Program-made: the position numbers and the translations under genes
Shown: positions 54,694 to 64,000 of the stretch, in pieces
Layout of the letters: every line of letters begins with the position of its first letter
Position numbering within the stretch: position 1 is the first letter of the stretch
The notes under the pieces: generated by a model
What the model saw: only the letters and a program-made list of their open reading frames with translations
The model's database searches: none
Told to the model about the DNA's origin: nothing
Assembly (NCBI RefSeq): GCF_001890765.1
Contig: NZ_KV878783.1
Location: forward strand, 1,696,977 to 1,760,976
Reading direction: 5' to 3'
DNA: 64,000 bases
Source of the DNA: Spirulina major PCC 6313
GTDB lineage: Bacteria; Cyanobacteriota; Cyanobacteriia; Cyanobacteriales; Spirulinaceae

Positions 54694-56736
54694 TTGAACA
54701 CAGAACAACTCAAGCAACTCGAACAGGATCTTTGGTCGGCGGCGGATAGTCTCCGTGCTAATTCTGACCTGAAGGCATCGGAATATGGCACGCCGGTTTT
54801 AGGGTTGATTTTCCTTAAGTTTGCGGATATTAACTATCGCCGCCACGAGGAGGCGATTAATCAAGAGTTTGAGAAATTCAAGGGGAAACGGCGCGAAAAG
54901 CCAATCCACGAAATCGCGATCGCTCGCTGTGGGTTTTATCTGCCGGATTTTGCCCGCTATCAGTATTTATTGAACCTGCCGGAAGATGGCCAGATTGCCA
55001 CAGCGATCGAGCGGGCGATGGAAGCGATCGAGGAGTACAAGCCAGAATTGGCGGGCAGTTTGCCGAAGGACGAATATCACCGCCTGACGCGCACCCCGGA
55101 AACCCAACGGCTGCCGGTGGATTTACTCAAAAAGTTCGACAATATCCCGGATGATGCGACGGGGGATGTGTTCGGGCAGATTTACGAGTATTTTTTGGGT
55201 AAGTTTGCGTTGGCGGAAGGTCAGGGCGGGGGGGAGTTTTTCACGCCGCGATCGGTGGTGCGGTTGATGGTGGAGATTATCGAACCCCACGGCGGGACGG
55301 TGTTTGATCCGGCCTGCGGGTCGGGGGGAATGTTTGTGCAGTCGGCGGATTTTATCGCGAAGCATCGCCAGGAAATGGAGGCGCAGGGCAAGGATACGAG
55401 TGTGTATGTGTATGGTCAGGAGAAGCAGGGCGAGACGGTGAAGCTGGCGCGAATGAATTTGGCGGTGAACGGGTTACGGGGCGAGATTGCCCCAGCGATT
55501 ACCTATTACACGGATGTGTTTGATTCGTTTGGTCGGTTTGATTATGTGTTGGCGAATCCGCCGTTTAATGTGGATGATGTGTCGCTGGAGGCGGTGAAGG
55601 ACGATCGCCGCTTCAATACCTATGGTATTCCCCAGAATAAGACGAAAAAGAAGAAGTCGGAGCAGGCGAAGGAGACGGTTCCCAATGCGAATTATCTCTG
55701 GATTAATCTCTTTGCTACGTCGTTGAAGGAGCCGAACGATCGCACCTCTGGCGGGCGGGCGGCGTTGGTGATGGCGAATTCGGCTTCGGATGCGCGACAT
55801 TCAGAGGCGGAGATTCGCCGGACGTTAATCGAGCAAAACCTGATTTACGGAATGTTAACGTTGCCGTCGAATATGTTCTACACGGTGACGCTCCCGGCGA
55901 CGCTGTGGTTTTTCGACAAGGGCAAGACGGACGATCGCATCTTGTTTATCGATGCGCGAAATATTTTCACGCAGGTGGATCGGGCGCATCGGGTGTTTAC
56001 GGAGGAGCAGATCCAAAATATCGCGATCATCAGTCGCTTACACAAGGGGCGGCGCGATGAGTTTCTGGGCTTAATCGATCGCTATTTTACGGCGGGGATG
56101 GAGCCGTTACGCCGCAACAAGGCGGAGGCGGCGAAGGTGGCGGTGAAGTTGGTGGATGCGTTGGCTGAGATGCTGGTGAAGAGGACGATCGCGGATTTGC
56201 TGTTGGTGTGGGATGGGTTGGATCGGTTGGAGTCGGAGTATGGGGATTATCGGGCGGCTTCTGTGGGGGCATCGGTGGAGGTTCGCAATGATTTACAGTG
56301 GCAGTTCCGGGCGGGGTTTGGGGCGTTTTTCGGACGGTTACACGGGGCGTTAAAAATGGTGGATTGGGCGGTGCGGGATTTGCCGGGGACAACGAAGTCA
56401 TTAAAGGGGGAGTTGGAGGCGTTACACCAGGAGGTGAAGGCGGCGGAGGGGTTCTTTTTGCAGGTGGGCTGGTTACAGGATCGGTTCCCGGCGGCGCAAT
56501 ATGAGGATGTGGTGGGGTTGTGTAAGTTGGCGACTCTGGAGGAAATTAAGGAACAAGATTTTTCGTTGAATCCGGGGCGATATGTGGGGGTTGTGATTGA
56601 GGAAGACGGGAAGACTGAGGAGGAGTTTATTGATGAGTTAGCAGAAATGCATAATTCATTAGCTTTGCTTAGTTCAAACTCTTTACAATTAACCCAAACA
56701 ATAAAAAAAAACATCAAGCTATTGATTGATGAATAA
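54694..56736 (+). CDS. hsdM: Type I restriction-modification methylase subunit
   Basis: HsdM is the adenine methylase of the type I complex. The 680-residue protein has motif I DPACGSGGMF (about 205) and motif IV NPPFNVDDV (about 288), after the HsdM helical N terminus. The start is TTG 54694, giving NTEQLKQLEQDLWSAADSLR; no better in-frame start is seen. It is longer than a typical HsdM by about 150 residues, which form helical, coiled-coil-like sequence from about 480 on. Base composition falls sharply to AT-rich from about 56640, before the stop. Confidence 0.92.
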   Translation: MNTEQLKQLEQDLWSAADSLRANSDLKASEYGTPVLGLIFLKFADINYRRHEEAINQEFEKFKGKRREKPIHEIAIARCGFYLPDFARYQYLLNLPEDGQIATAIERAMEAIEEYKPELAGSLPKDEYHRLTRTPETQRLPVDLLKKFDNIPDDATGDVFGQIYEYFLGKFALAEGQGGGEFFTPRSVVRLMVEIIEPHGGTVFDPACGSGGMFVQSADFIAKHRQEMEAQGKDTSVYVYGQEKQGETVKLARMNLAVNGLRGEIAPAITYYTDVFDSFGRFDYVLANPPFNVDDVSLEAVKDDRRFNTYGIPQNKTKKKKSEQAKETVPNANYLWINLFATSLKEPNDRTSGGRAALVMANSASDARHSEAEIRRTLIEQNLIYGMLTLPSNMFYTVTLPATLWFFDKGKTDDRILFIDARNIFTQVDRAHRVFTEEQIQNIAIISRLHKGRRDEFLGLIDRYFTAGMEPLRRNKAEAAKVAVKLVDALAEMLVKRTIADLLLVWDGLDRLESEYGDYRAASVGASVEVRNDLQWQFRAGFGAFFGRLHGALKMVDWAVRDLPGTTKSLKGELEALHQEVKAAEGFFLQVGWLQDRFPAAQYEDVVGLCKLATLEEIKEQDFSLNPGRYVGVVIEEDGKTEEEFIDELAEMHNSLALLSSNSLQLTQTIKKNIKLLIDE

Positions 56737-56823
56737 TGAAAAAAGTACGTAAGGATTCAGGTACTTGAAACGCAGTCACAGCAAGGCTTTCAAAATCGAG
56801 GTGAGTTCTAAACTAACAGTTCA

Positions 56824-56874
56824 TTCTCAATAATTACGCAAGACTAGGGGTTACAGCCTTATTTATTGAGAATA
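56824..56874. repeat. 11-bp inverted repeat in the hsdM-hsdS gap
   Basis: ATTCTCAATAA (56824-56834) pairs perfectly with TTATTGAGAAT (56864-56874) across 29 bases. The 205-base AT-rich gap also has AAAATAGCT twice in tandem near 56877-56895. It could be an operator or a recombination scar; no small gene is convincing. Confidence 0.5.
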
Positions 56875-56941
56875 ACAAAATAGCTCAAAATAGCTGAAAC
56901 CCATACTGAGCAGTGCTTACAGCCAAATCCTCATGACCTGA

Positions 56942-58114
56942 ATGCTTACAAAAGTACATTCTAAAAAACTGGGTGAATTATGCTCAATTATTGATTGTGA
57001 GCATAAAACTGCACCTACACAGGAAGAAGGAATACCCTTGATCAGAACTCCGAATATAGGTCAGGGCAGACTAATACTTGATAAGGTACAGCGAATATCT
57101 GAAAGCACGTTTTCTAAATGGACAAGACGAGGTGAGCCTATGCCAGGAGACCTCATTATGGCTAGGGAAGCACCCGTTGGAAACGTTGGGCTAATTGTTT
57201 CAGGACAGCGAGTTTGTCTTGGACAAAGAACCGTTTTAATTCGCGTGACTAGCGATGAGTTAGATCCTGCTTTTTTAGCTTATCTTCTCAATAGTCCTAC
57301 TGTTAAAGGCTACATTGTCCTTCTTTCAACTGGTGCGACAGTTGGACATCTCAATGTCACTGATATCAGAAAGTTATCTTTACCGCCACTTCCACCGATC
57401 GCAACTCAACGAAAGATCGCGGCGATACTGACGGCTTATGATGACTTGATCGAGACGAATAAACGCCGCATCGCCCTACTCGAAAAGATGGCCGAGGAAA
57501 TCTACCGCGAATGGTTCGTCCGGTTGCGCTTCCCCGGCTACCAAAACACCAAATTCGTTAAAGGCATCCCGGAAGGCTGGGAAGTTAAACGCTTGGATGC
57601 AATACTTGAACTTGCTTATGGAAAAGCACTAAAAGAAGCGGATAGAGAGGCGGGTAAATTTTATGTTTATGGATCTGGTGGGATTATAGGCTCACACTCA
57701 AAAGCACTCGTCGAAAATCCGGGAATTATTGTTGGAAGAAAAGGTAATGTCGGGGCTGTTTACTTTTCAGACCGTGGATTTTTCCCAATTGATACGGTTT
57801 TCTATGTTGTCTCTAAACTTCCATTGACTTATTTGTTTTTTCTACTGCGATCAATGAACTTCATCAATAATGATGCAGCAGTACCAGGATTAAATAGAAA
57901 GCAGGCTTATTCTAATCAGTTTTTCTATCCAGGTATTGAGCTAATAACTAAGTTTTCTAATCTCATCTCTCCGATTTTTGATCTAAAATATCAGCTCCAG
58001 CAGCAAAACGAAAACCTCACAAAAACCCGCGATCTTCTTTTGCCTCGGCTCATTTCTGGTAAACTTTCCGTCGAACATCTCGACATCCAAACCCCACCTA
58101 GCATGACCCCGTAA
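56942..58114 (+). CDS. hsdS: Type I restriction specificity subunit
   Basis: HsdS sets the DNA target of the complex. The 390-residue protein has two target-recognition domains (about 1-150 and 215-350). They are separated by conserved helices (LPPIATQRKIAAILTAYDDL, IETNKRRIALLEKMAEEIYR, EWFVRLRFPGY), with a second helical set at the C terminus (NENLTKTRDLLLPRLISGKL). Both recognition domains are AT-rich, while the linker DNA (about 57390-57590) is GC-rich with CGATCG motifs like the host. This mosaic points to swapped recognition domains. It ends five bases before hsdR. Confidence 0.92.
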   Translation: MLTKVHSKKLGELCSIIDCEHKTAPTQEEGIPLIRTPNIGQGRLILDKVQRISESTFSKWTRRGEPMPGDLIMAREAPVGNVGLIVSGQRVCLGQRTVLIRVTSDELDPAFLAYLLNSPTVKGYIVLLSTGATVGHLNVTDIRKLSLPPLPPIATQRKIAAILTAYDDLIETNKRRIALLEKMAEEIYREWFVRLRFPGYQNTKFVKGIPEGWEVKRLDAILELAYGKALKEADREAGKFYVYGSGGIIGSHSKALVENPGIIVGRKGNVGAVYFSDRGFFPIDTVFYVVSKLPLTYLFFLLRSMNFINNDAAVPGLNRKQAYSNQFFYPGIELITKFSNLISPIFDLKYQLQQQNENLTKTRDLLLPRLISGKLSVEHLDIQTPPSMTP

Positions 58115-58118
58115 ACCC

Positions 58119-61100
58119 ATGCCCAACTTCATCAGCGAAGACGACATCGAACAAGCCACCCTCGATCGCCTCAAACACCACGGCTACCACACCCTCAACT
58201 GCTACACCCCAAAACCCGAAACCCTCAACGACCAATCCCACCGCACCGACAAACGCGACGTGATCTTCCGCGATCGCCTCCGAACCGCCGCGATCGCCCT
58301 GAACCCAGAAATTCCCCCAGAGGCGATCGACACCGCCCTGAAACAACTGTGCGATCGTCGCCAAACTCAGAATGCGATCGATGCAAACCGCGAACTTGAT
58401 AACCTGATTCGTGACGGCATCCCAATTGAATATAAAAAAGATCGAAGCAGCGATCGGAGACGGACAAAACGCGATCGGGTGAGAGTGATTGACTTTGATC
58501 GCCCCGAAAATAATCAATTTCTCGCCGTTTCCCAACTCTGGATACAAAGCACCGGAACCGCCGCCACCGCCAGCTATCGCCGCCCCGATATTTTGATTTA
58601 TATCAACGGCCTGCCCCTCGTGTTTATCGAACTCAAAAACGCCAACCGCCCACTCCGCACCGCCTACGACGACAACCTCATCAACTATAAACACGACATC
58701 CCCCAACTCTTTCTCACCAACGCCCTCTGTATTCTCAGTAATGCGATCGAAACCCGCCTGGGTAGCTATACCGCCACCTGGGAATACTTCTTTCAATGGT
58801 TGCGCCCCGAAGACGAAACCGAAAAAATCGATCGCCAACAGATCCGCGACACCGGCACCAGCCTCGATCGCCTCATTGACGGACTCCTCGCCCCCGCCAA
58901 ACTCCTCGACTATCTCGAAAACTTTATTCTCTACAACGACAACCCAGGCAAAACCCAGAAAATCATCGCCCAAAATCACCAATTTATCGGCGTGAATAAA
59001 GGCTTTGAGAAATTCCAGCATCGCGCCGAATGTGCGGGCAAACTGGGAGTCTTTTGGCATACCCAAGGCTCCGGAAAAAGCTACTCGATGATTTTTTATG
59101 CCCGTAAAATTTTCCGCAAATGCACCGGGAACTATAGCTTTGTCGTCGTCACCGATCGCGAAGACCTCGACGGCCAGATTTATAAAACCTTCCTCCACAC
59201 CAACACCGTCAGCAAAGCCAACGCCGCCCAACCCAAAGACAGCCAACAACTGCGGGACTTTCTCAGCCAAAACAAACGCCTGATCTTTACCCTGATTCAT
59301 AAATTTCGCTACGACAAAGGCGAAAAATACCCGCTCCTGAGCGATCGCAACGACATCATCGTGATCGTCGATGAAGCCCACCGCACCCAATACAAAACCC
59401 TCGCTGAAAATATGCGCGCTGGCCTGCCCAATGCTCAATATCTCGCCTTCACGGGTACGCCATTGTTGGGGCGCGATCGTAAAACAAACGAATGGTTTGG
59501 GGATTATGTTTCGGAATATAACTTCAGCCAATCCATGGACGACGGCGCAACCGTGCCGCTGTTTTATAACAAGCGCGTCCCCGAAGTCACCAACCAAAAC
59601 GAAGACCTCAGCGACGAATTTAACGAAATCATTGAAGACGAAAACCTCAGCGAGGCCCAACAGGAAAAACTCGAACGCCAATTTTCCACCACCCTCGCCA
59701 TTATTAAACGTGATGATCGGTTAGAAGCGATCGCCCGCGATATTGTCTACCACTTCCCTCGGCGCGGCTACCTCGGTAAAGCAATGGCGATCGCTGTCGA
59801 TAAATTCACCGCCGTGAAACTGTATGACAAAGTGCAGCGTCTCTGGAAAGCCGAACTCAAACAGCTACGCGGCCACATCAAACACAGCACCAACGACCTA
59901 GAAAAAAAACGACTCAAACACCGCCTCGACTATATGCGCGATGTTGAAATGGCCGTCGTCGTCAGCGCCGAAAATGGCGAAGCGGAAAAATTCACCGCCC
60001 AAGGTCTCGACATTCGCCCCCACCGCGATCGCATGATTCAGCGCGACATCGAAGCCGAATTTAAAGACCCCAACCACCCGCTGCAACTGGTTTTCGTCTG
60101 TGCCATGTGGCTGACGGGTTTTGATGCGCCCACCATCTCGACCCTGTATCTCGACAAACCCCAAAAAGGCCACACCCTGATGCAAACCATCGCCCGCGCC
60201 AACCGGGTCACCTCCCACCGCATCCACGGCATCGACAAGAAAAACGGCGAAATCGTCGATTATTACGGCGTTTTCGGACGACTCAAACAAGCCGTTAAGG
60301 ATTACGGCCAAGGCAGCGACGGCCTTGATGCTGTTCCGGTGCAGGACAAAACCGCCCTGTTTGCGCTGCTCGATGAAGCGATCGCACGGGGGCGGGCCTT
60401 TTTAAGCGATCGTCATATCGATATTGATACCGTCCTCACTGCCGATAACATCTCCCAAAATCTCCACCTGTGCGACAGTTGGGCGAATACGATCATTGTC
60501 CCCGATGAATCGCGCCGCTCTTTTAAAGTATTCGAGAACACGATCACCGCGCTTTACGAAGCCTGCAAACCGGAAATTCTCGGTCGGCCCATCGTGCGTC
60601 AGGTGGCGCTGTTTCAATACCTACGCGGCATCCTCGATGGCCTCGCCCAACGCCAAGACATCGATCTCGCCACCCAAAAAATTAACGAACTGCTCGATGA
60701 AAGCATTGTGGTCAATAGCCAGCAGTTCGATCGCGCCAAAGCATTCACCGACAGCTATCAGATTCAAAAACGGGGCAAGGTGTGGGATCTGAGCCAAATC
60801 GATTTTGAAAAACTTCAGCAAGAATTTCGTCAGACCACCTATAAAAATATTGCGATCGCTGACCTTCGCGCCTTCCTCGAAGCCAAACTCGCGCAAATGC
60901 TCACCGAAAACCGCACCCGCCGCGCCTTTGCCGATCGACTCCAGAACATCATCGAAAACTACAACGCCCAAAGCAGCGATGCGGACACCAATTTTGAGGA
61001 ACTCGTTAAATTTGCCGCAACTTTGCGCGAAGAAGGCGATCGCCACATCCGCCTCGGCCTCACTGAAGACGAACTCGAAATCTACGACCTCCTCTGCACG

Positions 61101-61370
61101 GATAAACTCACCAAAGCCGACGAAAAAAAAGTCCGCCTCGCGGCCAAAGCTCTCCTGCAACGTTTAACCGCAGCACAGCCCAAAATATTAGTGCAGGACT
61201 GGTACAAAGACAGTCAAACCCGAACCCAGGTTCGCAACGCAGTAGACGCGGTACTCGACGAGCATCTCCCGGAAGAGAGCTACGATCAAGCCCTCTTCTT
61301 TGAGAAGCGCGACAAGGTGTTTGACCTCACCCTAGACTTGGCAATCAATCGCCAGAAATGGGCGGCATGA
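58119..61370 (+). CDS. hsdR: Type I restriction endonuclease subunit
   Basis: HsdR translocates and cuts DNA. The 1083-residue protein has an N-terminal nuclease with RRPDILIYING then LVFIELKNANR near residue 171. Helicase motifs follow: Walker A TQGSGKSYSM (about 317), DEAH (about 418) in VIVDEAHRTQY, AFTGTPLLG, and VCAMWLTGFDAPTISTLYLD with QTIARANR. The length is complete and no break is seen. Base composition and CGATCG density look host-like, unlike hsdS. Confidence 0.95.
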   Translation: MPNFISEDDIEQATLDRLKHHGYHTLNCYTPKPETLNDQSHRTDKRDVIFRDRLRTAAIALNPEIPPEAIDTALKQLCDRRQTQNAIDANRELDNLIRDGIPIEYKKDRSSDRRRTKRDRVRVIDFDRPENNQFLAVSQLWIQSTGTAATASYRRPDILIYINGLPLVFIELKNANRPLRTAYDDNLINYKHDIPQLFLTNALCILSNAIETRLGSYTATWEYFFQWLRPEDETEKIDRQQIRDTGTSLDRLIDGLLAPAKLLDYLENFILYNDNPGKTQKIIAQNHQFIGVNKGFEKFQHRAECAGKLGVFWHTQGSGKSYSMIFYARKIFRKCTGNYSFVVVTDREDLDGQIYKTFLHTNTVSKANAAQPKDSQQLRDFLSQNKRLIFTLIHKFRYDKGEKYPLLSDRNDIIVIVDEAHRTQYKTLAENMRAGLPNAQYLAFTGTPLLGRDRKTNEWFGDYVSEYNFSQSMDDGATVPLFYNKRVPEVTNQNEDLSDEFNEIIEDENLSEAQQEKLERQFSTTLAIIKRDDRLEAIARDIVYHFPRRGYLGKAMAIAVDKFTAVKLYDKVQRLWKAELKQLRGHIKHSTNDLEKKRLKHRLDYMRDVEMAVVVSAENGEAEKFTAQGLDIRPHRDRMIQRDIEAEFKDPNHPLQLVFVCAMWLTGFDAPTISTLYLDKPQKGHTLMQTIARANRVTSHRIHGIDKKNGEIVDYYGVFGRLKQAVKDYGQGSDGLDAVPVQDKTALFALLDEAIARGRAFLSDRHIDIDTVLTADNISQNLHLCDSWANTIIVPDESRRSFKVFENTITALYEACKPEILGRPIVRQVALFQYLRGILDGLAQRQDIDLATQKINELLDESIVVNSQQFDRAKAFTDSYQIQKRGKVWDLSQIDFEKLQQEFRQTTYKNIAIADLRAFLEAKLAQMLTENRTRRAFADRLQNIIENYNAQSSDADTNFEELVKFAATLREEGDRHIRLGLTEDELEIYDLLCTDKLTKADEKKVRLAAKALLQRLTAAQPKILVQDWYKDSQTRTQVRNAVDAVLDEHLPEESYDQALFFEKRDKVFDLTLDLAINRQKWAA

Positions 61371-61567
61371 CCTCCCAAAGCAAAACTCCCCGCCGAGGCG
61401 AGGGAGAGGAAGAAACGTTCAGGGTGTATCTGTAACAGGTCTACGCGCTGCTGGGGAGCGATTCCGGACTACAGGGGGATTGATGGCGCGATCGCTGTTT
61501 AATCCGGTTGGATGGTGAGCGATCGCCAGCGATCGCTCAGACCGCAAGGAGGCACAATAGACCAGGG

Positions 61568-62953
61568 TTAACGGGCAGGTTCAGCCGGTTTTTGTTGTAG
61601 GTTCGGGAGTCCCGTGATCGCATTGTAGAGCCGTTCTGCGAGGGTTTGGTGTGCCACTGCTGTCAAATGAACCGTATCTTGAAACGCGCCGAGATTCGCC
61701 ATCGAATCAAAGAGATCGTAGTAATTGAAGACGCGAATATTATTGGGGTAGGCGGATTCTAGAGACTTGTTCGCCTCATCGAGTTGCTGATAGGCAGCGG
61801 TAATCGTGGCTTGGTAGGTTGCATCTAGATTTTGGGTGATGCGGGTCGTTTCGACGTTCCCACTGCGTTTTTCGGGGGAAATGCCCGTAATTTCCGGTTG
61901 CAAGGCCACGATTAATGGCACTCGTGCCCCGGCAGAGAGTTGCACCATCTGCTTGATGTGGCTGCGGTAGCGTTCGACCCGTTGGCTCAATTCCTCGGTG
62001 TCATCGGGGCTGGGCAAATAGTCCGTCAACGAATCCTCGCCTTGACGCACGGGTAAACTACTCTCGGCGAGGTCGGGATTGGAGTTAAAGAAATAGTATT
62101 GCAGCACCCTAGCGAAGGTGGTGTTTTGAATGAAGCCGCGCACAGGCTGGGTGATAAAGAGGCCAAAATGGCGCACGGGTTGAGTGAGAAGCTGATTGCG
62201 CACGGGGATGCCAACGCTGTCTTCGCTAGAGTCAAGCATCAGGTCGTCATATCCGTTCAAGACGACGATCACATCGGGTTGATAGGGAAGAATTTTGAGG
62301 GCGAGTTGGGCGAGTTGATTGCCGGAGGCGTAGCCGGGAACGGCAGCGTTGATGATGCGATAGTTGCCAGACCGAATCCGGGGAGGCAGTTTGGCGACAG
62401 CTTGGCGTTGTTCGGCGGTGAAGGGTAAGGTGGCGGGTTGATATTTTTCGGGCGATCGCTGTTGCTGCTCAAGGCGTTCTTGCAAGCGTGTTTCTAGTTT
62501 TTCGCTCACTAGGGTGGTGGGGTCGCTGAGACCCTGACCAAAGGCGGTCGAACCGCCCAAGAGAAAGATCCGAATTTCACCCTGCGGTTTTTCCAGGGGT
62601 ACGGGTTCGTTATCGCGAAAGCCTTGGGGGTTAATCGTCCAAATCTCGGTGCTTTGGTCGGAGACGAGTTCATACCCGACGGCAATACTGGATTTGGCTT
62701 TGAGTTGGCCCGCCTGGGGCATTCCGGTGAGAGACTCTCCTTCTTTGGAAATGAAGTTGAGGCGGTCAATGTTGCTGTTGGCGCTGGGGCCGATGTCGTT
62801 GATGCGATCGCCATTGCCCATCATCAAAACGAGGGCTTTCGCACCCAGTTCCAAGCCAACCAAGGCGACTATGAGCCAAAGCACCGTGGGCCAAAACTTA
62901 AACTTATTTTTTTTTCTGCGCAGAGTGTAAGGATTACGGTAGGTTCGGAACAT
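61568..62953 (-). CDS. Membrane-anchored SGNH/GDSL hydrolase family protein
   Basis: From ATG 62953 the 461-residue protein has a basic N terminus (RNPYTLRRKKNKFKF) and one membrane helix (FWPTVLWLIVALVGLELGAK), followed by an extracytoplasmic SGNH domain. Motifs are IFLLGGSTAFGQG (nucleophile serine), VVLNGYDDL (block III asparagine) and FQDTVHLTAVAHQ (catalytic aspartate and histidine). The family removes or moves acyl groups on cell-surface polymers; the substrate is unknown. An upstream start would add 39 residues without matching features. It converges on the hsd operon. Confidence 0.82.
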   Translation of the reverse strand: MFRTYRNPYTLRRKKNKFKFWPTVLWLIVALVGLELGAKALVLMMGNGDRINDIGPSANSNIDRLNFISKEGESLTGMPQAGQLKAKSSIAVGYELVSDQSTEIWTINPQGFRDNEPVPLEKPQGEIRIFLLGGSTAFGQGLSDPTTLVSEKLETRLQERLEQQQRSPEKYQPATLPFTAEQRQAVAKLPPRIRSGNYRIINAAVPGYASGNQLAQLALKILPYQPDVIVVLNGYDDLMLDSSEDSVGIPVRNQLLTQPVRHFGLFITQPVRGFIQNTTFARVLQYYFFNSNPDLAESSLPVRQGEDSLTDYLPSPDDTEELSQRVERYRSHIKQMVQLSAGARVPLIVALQPEITGISPEKRSGNVETTRITQNLDATYQATITAAYQQLDEANKSLESAYPNNIRVFNYYDLFDSMANLGAFQDTVHLTAVAHQTLAERLYNAITGLPNLQQKPAEPAR

Positions 62954-63084
62954 AGGGAGAACTTGCCTCAACAGCACTAGGAATCTCGCAGAATACGTTA
63001 GCACAAAAGCACGTCTAGACCTATGATAGGGGGCGAGTGATGAAGCTACAGCTTGTTCAGAAATCATCATGTACAGATTTCAGA

Positions 63085-63122
63085 AGCCCCTCGCCCTGTG
63101 GGAGAGGGGTTTAGGGTGAGGG
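63085..63122. repeat. Short relative of the CCCTC/GAGGG palindromic repeat
   Basis: AGCCCCTCGCCCTGTGGGAG and the following AGGGGTTTAGGGTGAGGG resemble one arm of the repeats at 11062-11317 and 51344-51419. It lies between the SGNH gene and the IscB-family element. Confidence 0.5.
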
Positions 63123-63149
63123 TAATGAGTGAAGACGCTGTAACACCGC

Positions 63150-63385
63150 ACTGTGGTTATCGATCGAGTTCAATGACCCCCACCTCGGCGGATGCCAGGT
63201 GGGGGAGTGACCGGAGATAACCCGGTCGTAGCTGCGAATAGGCCACCAAGGTTAGTACGGCAACACTTCCGGTTGCTTCTCTAAATCGGATTATTTGTAA
63301 GGCCCTGGAATCTCAGGGAGTGGGTTCAGCCCAGAAACACCGTACTCACTGGCTGAAGAGACCTGTAGTTTTGGAATTATCTTCC
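63150..63385 (+). ncRNA. Candidate HEARO/omega RNA of an IscB-family element
   Basis: The stretch directly upstream of the IscB-family frame is highly structured. CCCCCACCT (63177-63185) pairs with AGGTGGGGG (63197-63205) around a loop containing GCGGATGCC. GACCGG pairs with CCGGTC (63209-63227). GGTTATC (63155-63161) pairs with GATAACC (63216-63222), enclosing the first stem. CCCTG/CAGGG (63303-63318) and TGGG/CCCA (63321-63333) follow. IscB omega RNAs, described as HEARO, lie at this position, and GCGGATGCCAG followed by GATAA matches what I recall of their core. The guide segment would be at the 5' end, near or before 63150. Confidence 0.65.
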
Positions 63386-64000
63386 ATGCAACGCATCCCA
63401 GTCCAAAACCCTGATGGTACTCCTGCCATGCCCACCAAGAGTAGTCGCGCTCAACGGTGGGTAGCGCAGGGCAAGGCCCAATGGGTGAAAACCAATCTAC
63501 GGATTAAGGTAGTGCGCCTGAAAGCGGAGCCATCGGGTCGTAATACCCAGCCCATCGTGGTCGGGGTCGATCCCGGCAAACTCTATTCAGGGATTGCCGT
63601 TCAATCCGCTCAAGCGACATTATTCCAGTCCCACCCTAGAACTCCCCTACCCCAGGGTGCGTGAACGGATGGATCATCGCAGAATGCTACGGCGTTCTCG
63701 CCGCAGTCGGCGGATTAATCGAGAGTTACCCTTCCAGCTACGAAATCATCGCCAAAAGCGATTTAACAACCGTAAACAGCAGAAAGTGCCCCCCAGTATC
63801 CGAGCCAACCGAGACCTAGAGTTTCGAGTTGTTCAGGGGTTGTCCCAACTATTCCCCATTGCCACCATTGGCTACGAGAAAGTTCGCGCCGACGTGGACT
63901 TAACCTCAGGTCGAAAGGGAGCAAAATCTGGGCAAGGTTTCTCTCCGGTCATGGTGGGGCAAGCCTACGCCATTGAGAAAATGGAGCAGATTGCCCCCGT
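63386..64000 (+). pseudogene. IscB/IsrB-family nuclease (RRXRR protein), frameshifted and cut by the window edge
   Basis: IscB proteins are RNA-guided nickase/nucleases of transposons and ancestors of Cas9. From ATG 63386 the frame gives the PLMP-like N terminus (MQRIPVQNPDGTPAMP; SRAQRWVAQGKAQWVKTNL) and RuvC-I in IVVGVDPGKLYSGIAV. A run CCC at 63635-63637 has one extra base: removing one C continues as HLELPYPRVRERMDHRR, the arginine-rich bridge helix MLRRSRRSRRINRELPF, and the RuvC-II region IATIGYEKVRADVDL, then GFSPVMVGQ. The unmodified frame stops at 63664. The HNH (if any) and RuvC-III lie beyond the window. Confidence 0.8.

Noticed and set aside
58098..59681. 527-codon open frame on the minus strand
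   Set aside because: It lies antisense to hsdR, whose motifs are complete. The predicted protein is a repetitive FVF/VVFV pattern with no family resemblance.

Overview
The window comes from a cyanobacterium. The HIP1 octamer GCGATCGC and its core CGATCG recur through nearly all core genes. Cyanobacterial marker genes are present: ndhM, a cyAbrB regulator, ldpA, a Ycf45-type R3H ATPase, DUF2996 and DUF3110 proteins, and a phytol-kinase-like gene. Most of the DNA is moderately GC-rich, with sharply AT-richer islands in accessory regions. I cannot name the species from the sequence alone.

Layout. 1-5.4 kb: the 3' part of queA, der, and two tandem DUF2330 exported proteins. 5.5-8 kb: an RnfD/NqrB-like membrane protein, then an IS1341-type element carrying only tnpB, whose end lies directly upstream of ldpA. 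8-13.5 kb: ldpA (with an in-frame 15-bp minisatellite), ycf45-like gene, a MITE nested in a palindromic repeat, a Uma2 protein and a phosphohexomutase. 13.5-19.6 kb: an accessory island with three toxin-antitoxin modules and a type IIG restriction-modification gene. Two in-frame copies of the 3' end of that gene lie between the modules. 19.6-28.1 kb: nagA, purE, an FHA-GAF-adenylate cyclase, a lipoprotein, a class-A beta-lactamase-fold protein, and a 4xCBS-PAS histidine kinase. 28.1-36 kb: an envelope block on the minus strand, purC-bamA-lpxC-fabZ-lpxA-lpxB plus an acyltransferase-like membrane protein. 36-46.3 kb: a MazG-like hydrolase, a GAF histidine kinase, a thioredoxin-TPR protein, ndhM, a PP2C phosphatase next to a CHAT-FHA protein, sdhB and cyAbrB. 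46.6-54.4 kb: a beta-helix secreted protein, an IS1 copy, phytol kinase, yidD, a VanX-type dipeptidase, DUF3110, murQ and a site-2 protease. 54.4-61.4 kb: a MITE with a perfect 10-bp target duplication, then a complete type I restriction system hsdM-hsdS-hsdR. 61.5-64 kb: an SGNH hydrolase and a frameshifted IscB-family gene preceded by a HEARO/omega-RNA-like structured region.

How genes work together. The lpx/bamA block makes lipid A precursors and inserts outer-membrane proteins. nagA and murQ recycle amino sugars of peptidoglycan, and the VanX-type dipeptidase may join them. The PP2C and CHAT-FHA genes look like one phospho-signalling unit. Two unrelated restriction systems both show AT-rich specificity domains inside GC-rich, HIP1-bearing conserved parts, which suggests repeated exchange of recognition domains. 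The most unusual feature is the array of toxin-antitoxin modules alternating with 3'-end copies of the type IIG gene.
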